Assembly: GCA_030704615.1 (NCBI GenBank)
Contig: CM060732.1
Location: forward strand, 29,183,053-29,247,052
Direction of reading: 5' to 3'
DNA length: 64,000 nt
Source of the DNA: Takakia lepidozioides
Lineage: Eukaryota; Streptophyta; Takakiopsida; Takakiales; Takakiaceae
The notes beneath the pieces are model-generated. The model did not search any database. It saw nothing but the letters and a program-made list of their open reading frames with translations, and was not told the DNA's origin. This document shows, in pieces, positions 32,869 through 45,500 of this stretch. Position numbers and translations under genes: made by a program. Positions within the stretch are counted from its first letter, which is position 1. Each line of letters begins with the position of its first letter.

Positions 32869-35800
32869 ACAAGGCTATGTGGGTCAATGGCCACATGGCT
32901 ACGGCAAACAACGTCTTATGAGTACAATCTCTCTCTCTCTCTCACACACATACACAGGCACACTCCTGGATTTTGGACTCTCAAATACTGAAAATACTTC
33001 CACAGCCAGATCTTTGCAAGTTACTGGAAAACAAAGACCTAGAGTAAGAAGTAAGGGAAGTCGAGGGGGAAGGGTATATATATTACAAAGAGAGTCCCTC
33101 ACCTCCTCATCTCTCTCAACAGCACTTTGTCCCTGTAAAACAACACATACACCACTTCCTGAATTAAGTCGACACTCAAAATGATGTTCAAATGAATGAC
33201 AGAATGTAAACCTGCAGTTTTGAAGGGGAAAAGGGGCACACCTCAGCATCCTCATTGTCAAACATGCCGTAGCGGTAACGTGTCAAGTTACTAGCCATGG
33301 TGGAAATGTCGTAGTCCCTATCGCGGAAGTTGTCTTCATCACTATCAACAGGACGATCCTGTACGGCAGTGGGTCGCCTGCATTCATCACCCCTTGTCAC
33401 AACTCAGATACCCATTTCACACCCTGAGACAAATCTGTCATGCGAACGTCTCTCTTTTTGAACAATTCAACACATTTGAACTACAAATAATCAACGTAGA
33501 CATTGGTCAACTTTCATTTACTTTACCTTGGGAATAGTTCGTCACATAGGCACAACCATCCTTCCTCTCTCTTTCTGCAGATTTTTTCAGTCATTCTTTC
33601 TGTCTCTCTCCGCAGTTCTTTTTCTATCTTTACGTGCCTTACAATGAAAAGGGCTGCTTCAACCTTGACACCCTTTCTACAAGAAGGGTGAAGCTACTTT
33701 GAACACAACTTCCTCATACATGCTTTTGGTGCTCTGATTTTTCCCTTTCCCCAGGCGGCAGGTGGGATTTCAAGATAAGCACTGCCACTGCTGGTTCTCT
33801 GATCCAGTTACAATTGAAGCAACTGTTCCAACGATTTGCATGCATGTTCACACCTATGTTTATTGGAGGTCATTTACCCGCATGTCCATTGAAATACATT
33901 CTCCAGCATGTTACGCTTCTGGAGAACTGTTGATTGCCATTCACTCCAGCTTGGATTAACCTGGCAACGGGAATGAAAGTTTGGAAGGACCAGAACTCAG
34001 AACAAGCCTAAATGTTCATGGAAATGCCAGGTCCATTAGACCAACAATAATCAACTTCACAGTAATGCCTATGGTTTCCCCCACAACAGCAGCCAACTCC
34101 AAGGCTCAAGCAACTGTTAGCACGTGCATACCATACTGAATCAGTTTCTGCAAATGTCATCCGTCCACAAGCTCTTAAAACTTGCTACAGTCGATTAATT
34201 GAGGTGTTAACTCTGAAAATGGATGGTGAAAAGCAAGTTCTGCCCAAAGAGGACATGGACAGCATGGCAGGAGAAGCTACACACCTGAAGATGGTTTTGA
34301 ATGACACAGTTGGTCGCTGCAGCCTGAACAACTTTGTTGGCAAGGTGAGTCACATGCCCCATGTTGCCTATCCTCAGTGGTGCTCTGCTGGTTGGTGGCC
34401 GCGGCTACAACATACACACCCATACCCCTACAACTTTCAACAAACTATCTCGGTCATCAGTCCGGATTGTGGAACGTCACTAACGTCAGCAACCTTATGG
34501 TTCTTACATCTACTTGGCAAGTCATATATAGAGCTGCAGTGTTTTCAGAGTGGAATAAAGTACCTCAGTTCGTGTATCTGGGGCATAAGGGTTGTCATCG
34601 GCAGCCAACAGTCTGGCTATGAACTCACAATCCTCGAAGAGATGGTCAAGTAGTGCCTGGTTATTGCTCTCCAGGCATGATGTCACAATACTCTCCACAT
34701 GATGGTGCAACATGTTGTTGAATGGGTAGCTGCACCGACCCCCACATGGCCATCCATCCTTAGAAACGTGAATGTCTCGACTTAATAATGAACATATCTC
34801 CTGCTTCTTTCTCACCCCGATATAAGTCAAGGTTGTCTTAAAAAGTCTAACACTCACTAGGTGCACATAGCTCCATGTGGCTGCTCCTTGTTGAGATGCT
34901 GTTAGCTGCTGAGCTTGGACTACCCACAATGTGCACACACATTCTGAGTAGTTTGCAGGAATATGGATGCGAAGTACTTCGGGCTTCAAAGTTCTCATTT
35001 GAGTATCTTGCACAGAAAAGTCTGGATATATCTATAGGTCCTTGAATGTGGTTTGAGGATATCCATATGAACAACAGCGTCCAATGAAGGGTAAATAAGT
35101 GTCCAATTCCAATCCTGACAGTTGTAAGCACATCAAGTTGAGGAGCATGTGTAAGAAGATAGAACCTACTTGAAGAAAAGCTGCAGCACAAGTTGGATGG
35201 CCCCAGAGCGGACCAGTTCTTGTCTGGCACCCTCACTGTTGGCTTGTAGTAAAACTGCAATGAACTCCACAACCTGTTCGGGAAACCTCAGAAGAAGTCA
35301 AAACGTGGCATGAAGAATAAGAAAAAAACCACACCAGAAACTAAGCTGGTCCTTTTTATGAGTGCCAACTGAGAGGATACCCAGACCACAGATTCTTGCT
35401 ATGGCCTGTTGCCCATATAAGAGCCAGTTGCATTCCAGTCAAAAGGCTGTTTCTTTTGGATATTAAGGACAGGATCCTTAAGTGATAAGCTAAAAAGCAA
35501 AGCATGGTATAGACCACAAATAAGCAGATAAAACAATGCTAAAACTCAAAAAAGGATGAAAGAGAGAAAGAGAGGACTGCTTATAATTACTACTACCAAG
35601 AGATTGACTGCAAAGGCAACGCATATGATGCCAAGCTCTGTCCAAAAAGAACAGCATACAGCCACAACAATTGGAAAGAAGAAGAGACAGACCTTGAGTC
35701 GGTGGATGCCAAGAGGTGGTCGTAGCTCTCCATAGGTAGTGGGCAACACTTTGTCATCCGTTGCCACATCCAATAATCTTAACAAGTCACCTGCCAGCCA

Positions 35801-38800
35801 TGGCCAATAATCGTAAGTCCACAAGGTTGAATGAAAGTTTTGCATCACCATTCTGTGCACCTTCCTAGTCTTTGACTGTACAATGTATAACAGTTCCTAG
35901 ACATTTTAGATGATCGCCAGCGTAAACATAATAAAACCAAAATGATAGTGCGATGTTGTGCCAAACACAACCCACCATCATGAGGTGCAGACAGAGGAAT
36001 CATGGGCTCTGAAACATTTTAACATGCATTTGTAGCAGTTGCTGAAGAAAGAAGGAAACTTATCACAAAGACATTTCTATATCTTATTCGAAACCCAACA
36101 TCATACAATCTATTTAATAAAATGTGTGTGTGTCTGTGAGAGAGAATAAGAAATTGATTACATCAGTGGGAGACCAAAAGGGCCCCAATGAAAACAAGTA
36201 GAATAACAAAAACCAATGAAAAAAACCGTAGAACCACAGAAACAAAATAACTAGTCAGGGCTAAGACATTGCACAAAGGCGAAACGCCTTATACAGGTAA
36301 GCCAATTCAGGTCCTCGTAGCCATGAGATGCTATGAGAGATTGGGAACCTCTGGAGAAAGAGAAGGGGAGAGAGAACGAGGAGCGTCCAGTCCTCCAAAA
36401 CTAGGTGCCTCTGCCAGGAATCGAAAATCTCTGAAGAAACTAAAATATTTCCCCCTTGCATTTCAGAGTAGACTGGCCAGGAGGCAAAGGCGTTCTGTTT
36501 TTAAATGATCCAAGCAGGCATTGATTAACCTGGCTTTGCTGACGTCTTACCTAGTCTCTGCAACATGCCTTCAACAGTTTCTGGATTAGGTGTGGGTACA
36601 GGCTCTGCCACATGCTGGCCCCGAGCAGCCCTTGCAGCTGCCACAGTTGCAGCTCTCTTTGGGTCCAACAGAGAAATACAAACAGAGAGAGAATGCACTA
36701 ACGTGGACTTTGACTCTGGATCCTCCAATACATGGTGAAAGAGCCTCCCAACAAACCTGGCAAGCCATTCCAGTATTAGCAGCTTGAACAGGACCAGCTC
36801 TCTCTTTTGTCTGTTTATTTTCTCCAGTTCAGCTCCAATCTCAAGTGAGAGAATGAGAGGAAGGTCATAGACAGGCTGCTTGACATAAGCAAACTAGCTC
36901 GGAATCCAAGGAAAGTACTACTCTTGGACACACCTTCAACAGAATGACAAACACACCTCTACCAATCAACAACAGCCTAGTTTTTGTGTAGCGACAGAGT
37001 TGATGCAAGCGACAGTACACAGTAAGACAGTGAAAGACATAGTTAGCTTTCTGCCTGGCCGAGCAATCCCATAGGCAAAAGACAGTACCTTGGGCTGGAG
37101 AGTTTTGAAGCAAGAGCAGAAGGGGCGATACGTGTGACAGCTGAGAGAGTCTCAGCGGCATTTGCATGGACTTCTGATGAATGCTGCGTCAAAGTCAAGA
37201 GAAACTGTGTTACCTCCTCAAACCAACAGCAATGCCTTGTGAGCAGAGAAGATGGTCTGCAATTTAGGTGCAGGCACACATCCTGGACTGGCAGCATGGA
37301 GTGTCAAAAACAGCTCAGAGACCTATCCTGCACATAAGTTGTATGACTGTGGAATTCAACTACACTTGAAGATGGGGAGAGAAGAGACTACCGGAGGACT
37401 AAGCTTGTCCACAAGCAAGTCAAGAAGATTGGTGCCAGCCAACCATTGCAGAGCATCCACATGAAAGGCATAAATATGTTCATCCGCTCCAACCAGTCGT
37501 ATAAGTACCTGCAATGAGTAATAACTCAAATTACAGAAACACATCTCTCAGATACACCCAGCAATTCAACCAATATAGATTAAAATCTTGACAAGATGCT
37601 TCCATAGAAAATTTCTTCATAATAGTTGACTCATCAATCGTTCTACAGTTCCACACTGGAAGTAATGCTGCTTTGCATGTCGAGCCACACATTTTTAAGG
37701 AAGACGAACACACCTCCATGATTGAGGTAATTCCAATCAAATCCACCAACTTTCTTAGTATCTCCTGATGTGCCTGAGAGGGTCATCCAAAAGCAGAAGC
37801 TATAAACCAAAGTAAAACTTATGGATAAGAAAGAGGGACAGAATCCACAAAAGTAGCACTAAGAGAAAAGCGGTAGCAAAGAGATGAGCAAACATACAAG
37901 GAACCTGTTCACATTCGTATTTACACGTGCAATGCATGTATATTCTTGTGAATCCAACTAGCCCATAATTTGCTGAGAGATCCAAAAAAAGCAACGTGAC
38001 ACAACTCATTCTGTGCAAACTCAGGACAAATGCTGAATGCTAGCATGTGACCAGCACTCAGGGACCACTAAAACTAGAGCTCCCACTACAGAGCTGATGG
38101 ACCAGTAACAGGTACCAATGCAAAACCACAGCCTGGCCTTTTGACGATGCCACTCGAGGGGCAATGAGGCAGAAAACAACATTGCGCAGCACTGGCTACA
38201 TTTAAACACATCCTTTATGGCAAGGCCATATATGATACAATCATATAGGACACGCTTGCAGGTGCACATCCTATATAGATCATGCAGGTAAAGCCGGATG
38301 GGAAAGTGTAGACGCACTTGCAAATATCGCATCACTGGAATAGTCTTTCTAAGCAGCAAGCAGATAACAACCTGCATCATGCATACACCACAGACACTGC
38401 CCTCATCATCCAGGTTTCACAACAGAATACCTACGGGCAGAAAGCAGTACACCACCAATTGCCCAATTGACCATTCCCTTCATGGCAAAATGCTTGGAGA
38501 CAATCATGTGCTTTACAGAATGCATCAGGCGCTTAGCCGGATGTTGCTCGCACCGTCTGCGTTGCAGATGGTGGACACGTCTGGGAGTGTACAGTGGCTG
38601 ATTCACTATAATTATAGGTAGCAATAACTCATAACTGGCGCTATCTAGCATGACCAACTGTCTAGAATAGGAAAGTGAGTTTAAGACATCACTTTTGCTG
38701 GAAAACAAGGGGACAGTTACGGTCCCACAAGAAACAGACAGCAGTGCACAAACGACCATACTCCTTACCGCTCACCATTACGATTCCAAACTTCCAAGCA

Positions 38801-41330
38801 CCAAGAGGAAAGCACATACCTTACTAAAATAACCCGCCAACAAAGTTCCATGTGGTCGACCAGGTTCCAAAAAGGAAAATAAAAAGCACATGAGCTGCAT
38901 CCACAACAGACAACCCCTCTCATGAGTACAATTCTCTCTCTCCCCCCTCTCGCAAAGGTAGTTCCTATTCCCTATATTTCTGTCCAAACTGGGCGCAGTG
39001 TCCATGGCCACAATGCTACGGCAAACAAAGTCTTATGAGTACATCTCTCTCTCCATTAGCAGTCTAACAGTACGTTCCTTACACACTTCTCTCCATTTCA
39101 TCAACTGTTAGTACAATTGGAAAGCATTGAAGAACTCACAATTGCCTAATATGACCTGCTTTTACTATCTGTTAGCAGATATTTGCAAGCCGTGTATAAT
39201 ATGCAAACTTGAGAACTCTAGGATCTACCAAGCACCTCATCGTCCTCAACTAGTGTCTTGAACATGACATCTATCTCACACGTGAAAATCTCGCAAGCAA
39301 TGAATGGAAATCTGCATGCCCACCATGACGCCATCAGCACCTCTCTTGACAAGAAAATGGATGCAAGAGATATGTCCTCAACATATTGCACAAACCATGC
39401 CAAGACTTCAATCACTTCATTTCCACTGTTTTGAAATTTCATAGAGATCCTATTCTCGGAAATTGGAAAGGACTGCAGCAACTTACTTGAAGGCACGTTT
39501 GTTCTCAGCAATATCAGGAGGCTCCTCTATCACATAGCGCAGCAGTGCAAGCACTTGTCTCTTTCCTCGCAGGCTGTATCAGCATTAAAAGTATCAGGGT
39601 CCATGGTCCAAATTAAACAAGCCAACAAATGATGAACATTTCAAGTGCTCAAGACGGCAACTTACAAATTAATGAGGCGGCTGTTGAGAGCTTTGCATTC
39701 CTGGAGGATTTCATCTTCATCCAGGAGCTCCTCCAGGGTATATACATCTTTGTCGAGCACTGACTCAACCTGTACGCCAGCAAAGAAATTATCTTAGCAT
39801 GATGCACACTGTACCGTGTCAGATGCAAACTTTCCTAGTTCACCGAAACAACAATATCCACAAGGTGGCTACAAAGATCTGAACACAAAAGATCTGAACC
39901 ATGATACAATCATATGGACATTCACAGAAAATTCTTGCCAGCAGGCCATCCATATAGGCGCAATCGCTACAATGGCTTGCACTTGTCCCATCAATCATTT
40001 AGCAATTTCATCCATAAATAGATGACGAAGTTAGCAATTCACCCTAAGAGACCATCGATGATAGACTTGGTCAACTACATAATAGTACAGCAAACAAGCA
40101 TGACACAGATATTTACAGGAAGTGGGGAAACACATGCTAGGATGTGAATATCAAAATGGAAACATCTAAATCTAATTAGCAGGTAAGATGCTAAGTGGAA
40201 CGTGCTATACATGCCATACAAGGAACCATAGCTTTCTGTAACAGTTTGCTTCTGGCTGAAATCCACATGATCTTGTGACCCATGCAACTATGAAATCATC
40301 CAGATCAGACATGCAGACGTAAGAAAGACCTCCATTATCTACCGCTCCTCAAATGAACTGACAGGGTTGTTTGTCTGCACCTAGACAACTGTGGCCACGT
40401 ACCTCAAGATATAAATTGCACTCAGAACACACGTGAGATTCCAGGCTAAATTTCTACCTACCAACATGAACAAATTCCATTGCTGTTGCCCATGGAACAA
40501 GAACACAGAAATCCCTCCCAACTACACATCAATTGGACACCTCCCGGTCATAAAGGGGAAGATGGAAGAAGGTCAGGGGGCCAAGGTCATCAAACCAATA
40601 AAAGACAGCTTGAATGTCCAAATCAGGCAGTATTCATACAAGCTTGCAAGGTAGTTTTAGCTTTTCAGATGAAGAGAGAGGCACAATTCATCAATAGGTG
40701 ACAAAGAAAGGAAGAGGGAGAGAGGGAGAGCTCTCCACACAGACCAGAACCACATATACTTTCCATAAATGTAAGAAAACTTAAAAATTGCAACACCTAG
40801 CCCGATGCCATCCACCAATATCTATGCCAGAATTAATTGGTACTGACGGCACCCTCTTGTAAGGCAGTGATTCAACTCTTAGAATCCCACATGTTTCATT
40901 CTTAAGCTCAGCCTTGAAAGTTGCAGCCAAATCACAACTATGCGAGGAAGACCACCCTACCCAGTCATTATGTCAAATTGACCAAGAAGGTCATACATGC
41001 CTCCCAATCCACACTTGTGCTGATCGAGCTGTCGGAGGCAGTAATTTGGAAACCTCCAGGCCAAGCAATGATGTCTGATGAAATATGATCCCTCTACCAT
41101 TATTTTCCACAGTTAATTGGAGAAATAATGTATGTGCTTACGGGAGCCCCACTACTGAAGGGTAGGTCAGCCCATGGAGTGCCAATCTCTCCTCCCTGCT
41201 GCACAACCTGGGATGAGGGTCAATATTCACAAGGTTTCGGGAAGAAATTCATTTCATATGCAGTGAGAACATAGATTGTGACCATACTCACCGGAGAAGT
41301 TGTGGATAAGCCAGCTACCCGCCAAAGCAT
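30963..41330 (-). CDS. PPP6R: SAPS-domain PP6/SIT4 phosphatase regulatory subunit
   Basis: Regulatory subunit that binds the catalytic subunit of PP6-type protein phosphatases. Exons (minus): 41330-41292, 39769-39666, 39573-39487, 39311-39236, 38894-38820, 38371-38318, 37773-37714, 37508-37392, 37183-37089, 36756-36551, 35790-35693, 35273-35170, 34729-34564, 34404-34285, 33960-33878, 33377-33242, 32217-32147 and 31926-30963. All junctions are GT/AG and keep frame: 2655 bases, 884 residues. The start MLWRVAGLSTTSP is the family's conserved N-terminus. SAPS landmarks include EELLDEDEILQECK, FSFLEPGRPHGTLLAGYFSK, VDLIGITSIMEV, LPTTYGELRPPLG and HHHVESIVTSCLES. The last exons contain FFDDESAEVVISSLQLGD and ANSNWFAFQDD, then a low-complexity acidic tail. 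An optional 66-base exon may lie at 41207-41142. The donor after 39236 (GTGCTT) is weak. Confidence 0.92.
32831..32942. repeat. (CT)n microsatellite and a dispersed repeat in a SAPS intron
   Basis: A CT run at about 32831-32863 is followed by TGGCCACATGGCTACGGCAA and ACAACGTCTTATGAGTACAA, then more CT. The same sequence is present at 39003-39058 in another intron of this gene, again next to a CT run. Confidence 0.75.
39001..39058. repeat. Second copy of the dispersed intron repeat
   Basis: TCCATGGCCACAATGCTACG, then GCAAACAAAGTCTTATGAGT and a CT run. It matches 32885-32942 with a few differences. A related ending (CTCATGAGTACAATTCTCTC) also occurs at about 38920. Confidence 0.6.
41142..41207 (-). 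other. Possible cassette exon in SAPS gene
   Basis: 66 bases flanked by CCCAG on the acceptor side and GTAAGC on the donor side. It encodes VVQQGGEIGTPWADLPFSSG plus two residues and keeps frame. Skipping it joins TTSP to VESVLDK, exactly the family consensus; including it inserts 22 residues. Transcript data are needed to decide. Confidence 0.4.
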
Positions 41331-42588
41331 TTTCTTAAGAAATCCTTCAATGTTGTTGGATCTTCTTTCCCTTTCAAGTGCTTGATTCCGAACTCTTGAC
41401 AACTGGAATTTTTTTCAAGTACTTCGGCTTGCCCTGATCAGATTTCGCTTACTTTGGAGCAAACCATTCCACTGGCTCCCAACCTCCAACACCACCTGAA
41501 CTCGTTATTAAGTCAAAGAAACCCCCTTTCCACCTTGAGCAGCTTCAGTCTCTCTAAAATTTCCTGAAAGCCAGCCTCTTTCCCTTCCGCTGGAAGAGTG
41601 TCCTCTCGCTCTTTCCCTGACGCCGGCTAGGTCCACACCTTCATCCCTTTTTGCAGCCCGGCGTATATCTCTGAGCTAAGCCAGCGAACATAACAGCCCT
41701 CCCACTACCTATGTCACGCATGACATTCCGAAAAGCAAGCCATCTCTGAGCTTCCCGCAGCGTGAGATGAAACCTCCGTCCACTATAACTCTGTCAAACC
41801 CCAAAAACAAGCATCACCAACTCCGGCACTGCTTATAACTGCACTCTCCCATCTCGAGCTCCGAACCCTAGCACCTCCAACAACTGAGCAGCAACGCCCT
41901 GACCAAGATATTACAACTGAAAAATCGGACAAGCTCCGAGACGCAGCAATTTCCCAACCATGCAGTTAAATCCGGCGGCAGTTACGGAGATTCTCTGCTT
42001 CACAGCCCTCGCAACAGGGGTGTCCCAGAGAGACAAGAGAGTGAAGAGCAGCGCTAGAGAGTGGAATCCAGCATGTCCCCGTAAAATGTTTACCTTTCTC
42101 TTTGCAAGCGCATAACAACAAGCAGCAGCCCCTCAATGCACCTTTGTCACTTATTTGCTTATAGCCTTAGGCCCATGGCACAAGCGTGGTGATTGGCGAG
42201 TACTCGGTCAACGCCCAGGCAAGCAGCACAAGTGCTGGGCACAATCCACGCCTATGAGAGTAACATGTTTAACTCTCCATTTCACAAGTTAGACAACACT
42301 CGTCTGCCTGGTGAGAACGTTGCGCTGCCCGTCCTTCAAGTGTTTCGGGACCTGGACAGGTGGCACTTGGGGATGTGGACTGGAACGTGAAGCCCCAAAC
42401 CCTCACCCCTCACCCTTGTTTCTTGTTTCGCTCTCCTGTCTTCTCCACCTCCCGCGAGCACTAGATAGAGAGAGAGAGCTGTCTTCCTTAGCAAGGCAAA
42501 GACACCACCAGAAGATTTTTGAGTCGAGGTGAATAGACATTGAGAGCGATTATAGAGAGGCGGGAAAGGGACTGAGGCGGAAGCAGAT
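41331..42588. promoter_or_regulatory. Divergent promoter region between SAPS gene and BRR2
   Basis: The two start codons (41330 minus, 42589 plus) face away from each other across 1258 bases with no other gene. AGGCCCAT at 42169-42176 fits the plant site-II/UP1 motif common in housekeeping promoters, and GAACCCTAG near 41863 resembles a telo-box. No TATA box is obvious on either side. Function is inferred from position. Confidence 0.45.
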
Positions 42589-45500
42589 ATGGCACACTTA
42601 GGGGGAGGTGCAGAGGCTCATGCAAGATTCAAGCAGTATGAGTATCGGGCGAATTCCAGTCTCGTACTCACAACAGACACAAGGCCACGTGACACGCATG
42701 AGCCTACAGGGGAGCCTGAAAGTCTGTGGGGAAAAATGGATCCGAAAACCTTCGGTGATCGAGTGTACCGCGGTCGAGCAGAAGAGCTTGAGGAGAAGCT
42801 TACAAAATCGAGGCTAAAGAGAGATGCGAAAGACAAAGACAAGGCTCCTGGTGATGTTCCCAGGAAGGCCAGTAAGCGACTGCGCGGTGCTCAGGATGAC
42901 AGTGTGCTCTCTATTGTTGATGATGGAATGTATAGGCCAAAGACAAAGGAGACGCGGGCAGCTTATGAGGCCTTGCTGAGCACGATTCAGCAGCAGTTTG
43001 GGGACCAGCCCCAGGACATTTTGCGGGGAGCTGCTGATGAAGTTCTTGGCGTTCTGAAGAATGATCGATTTAAGGACCCTGACAAGAAGAAGGAGATTGA
43101 AAAACTGTTGAACACGATGTCAGGTGAGCGGTTTGGACAGCTGGTTGCCATTGGGAAACTAATTAGTGATTATTCTGAGGCAGCGGATGCTGGGGTAGGA
43201 GGGGCTGGAGAAGCCCTCGACGACGACATCGGCGTCGCTGTCGAATTTGAAGAGGAAGAGGAGGAAGATGAGAGTGATTTGGACGAGGTTCAGGAAGAGA
43301 GTGACGGAGAAGAGGATGGGCAAGATACGAGACAATCGGCAGCTATGCAGATGGGTGGGGTCGACGATGAAGAAATGGAGGAGGCAGACGAAGGCCTCAA
43401 TGTGCAGGACATTGATGCCTATTGGCTGCAGCGAAAGATATCACAAGCACACGGGGACATTGATCCTCAGCAAAGCCAAAAACTCGCAGAAGAAGTTTTG
43501 CAAACCCTATCGGAAGCAGATGATCGCGATGTGGAGAATAAGCTGGTCATACATCTGGACTACGATAAATTTGATCTAATTAAACTGTTGCTTAGAAACC
43601 GGTTGAAGGTTGTTTGGTGCACACGGTTGGCAAGAGCGGAGGACGATGAAGCCAAGAGGAAGATAGAGGAGAAAATGAGCGAGGGGGGAGTGGTCTTGTC
43701 GGCTATCTTGGAACAACTGCATGCCACGAGGGCCACCGCAAAAGAACGCCAGAAGAATTTGGAGCGAAGTATTAGAGAGGAAGCAAGGAAACTAAGAGAT
43801 GAAGGAGGGGATACGGAAGATAAAGGGAGGAGGCCGGAAAGGGATGGTGGTGGTGGTGGTGGTGGTGGTGGTGATGGTGGCTGGCTAAAGGGGCAGCTCC
43901 AAATGCTTGATTTGGAGCAGCTTTCCTTTCACCAGGGAGGCCTCTTAATGGCAAATAAAAGGTGCTGCTCTCTTTCCGTCTTCTCTTTCAAGAAGGCATC
44001 TTGTTTATTTGGAAAGGAATAAAGGAAGTGTCTGTTCAGCTGGATGTATTGTAATTTCTATAGTGTCCCCTGGACATCAGGGCTATTGGTTTCTTAGACA
44101 TGGTCACTTTCATGCAAAGGGCCAATTTCTTTCAGACCCGAAGATCCCCATTCTTGGTTCCGGCCATGGTTGCTGTCCCTCACAGGGTAACCTCCAACAG
44201 ATGCTCATGTGGATATCTGAGACCACTTACATGTGATGACTTCGGTGTTATCAGGAAAACGTACTCTTAAGTGTAGATTTCGTGTTTAGATGTTGCTGCA
44301 GGATGAGACTTGTCTGGCTGGACAGCTGCTTGGACTTCTTTTCTATGTGCACTAAGGCTATGCACCTCACAAAACTTTTCTGTTCAAATGTGGTGTGTTT
44401 TCAGGTGTGAGCTGCCTCCAGGCTCTTTTCGGGCAACAAAAAAAGGTTATGAGGAAGTCCATGTGCCTGTATTGAAGCCCAAGCCTTTTGCTGAGGGAGA
44501 GGAGCTGGTTAAGATTAGTGATATGCCGGAGTGGGCTCAGCCGGCATTCAAAGGGATGAAATCCTTGAATAGAGTGCAGAGCAAAGTGTATGAAGCAGCT
44601 TTGTTCACCCCGGAGAACCTTCTTCTGTGTGCTCCAACAGGTGCTGGTAAAACAAATGTGGCCATGCTTGCTATATTGCATGAGCTTGGTTTGAGAAGAC
44701 AGGAGGATGGCACATTTGATCTAAGTGGGTTCAAAATTGTGTATGTGGCGCCAATGAAGGCTCTGGTGGCAGAGATGGTGGGAAATTTTTCACAACGCTT
44801 GGAAAGCTATGGAGTATTTGTTAAGGAGTTGACAGGTGATCAGACACTGTCAAGAGCACAGATTGAAGAGACACAGATCATTGTCACCACGCCTGAGAAG
44901 TGGGACATCATCACCAGGAAATCTGGTGATCGAACGTACACTCAAATGGTGAAGCTTTTGATCATCGATGAGATTCATCTGTTACACGATAATCGCGGAC
45001 CAGTTCTAGAGAGCATTGTGGCGCGTACAGTAAGGCAGATTGAGACTACTCAGGAGATGATTCGTCTTGTTGGATTGTCAGCCACTTTGCCGAACTATGA
45101 GGATGTCGCTCTATTTCTTAGGGTAGATAAGAAAAAAGGCTTGTTCCATTTTGACAATAGCTATCGTCCCTGCCCCTTGGCACAGCAATATATTGGTGTG
45201 ACTGTGCGCAAACCCTTGCAGCGGTTTCAGCTGATGAATGATGTTTGTTATGAGAAGGTTATGGAGGTTGCTGGGAATCACCAGGTCCTCATCTTTGTGC
45301 ACTCCAGAAAGGAGACTGCAAAGACAGCACGTGCTATCAAAGACACGGCCCTTGGGAATGACACACTGGGCCGCTTCTTGAAGGAAGACAGTGCTAGCCG
45401 CGAGATTCTGCAAAAGGAAAACGAGGTGGTTAAAAGCAATGATTTGAAAGATTTACTACCGTATGGGTTTGCCATTCATCATGCTGGCATGGCAAGGGCT

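Noticed and set aside
33188-33261. Extra SAPS exon between 33242 and 32217
   Set aside because: The flanking exons already join in frame (DNEDAE to DVFFDDES) and no further conserved segment was found in the intron.
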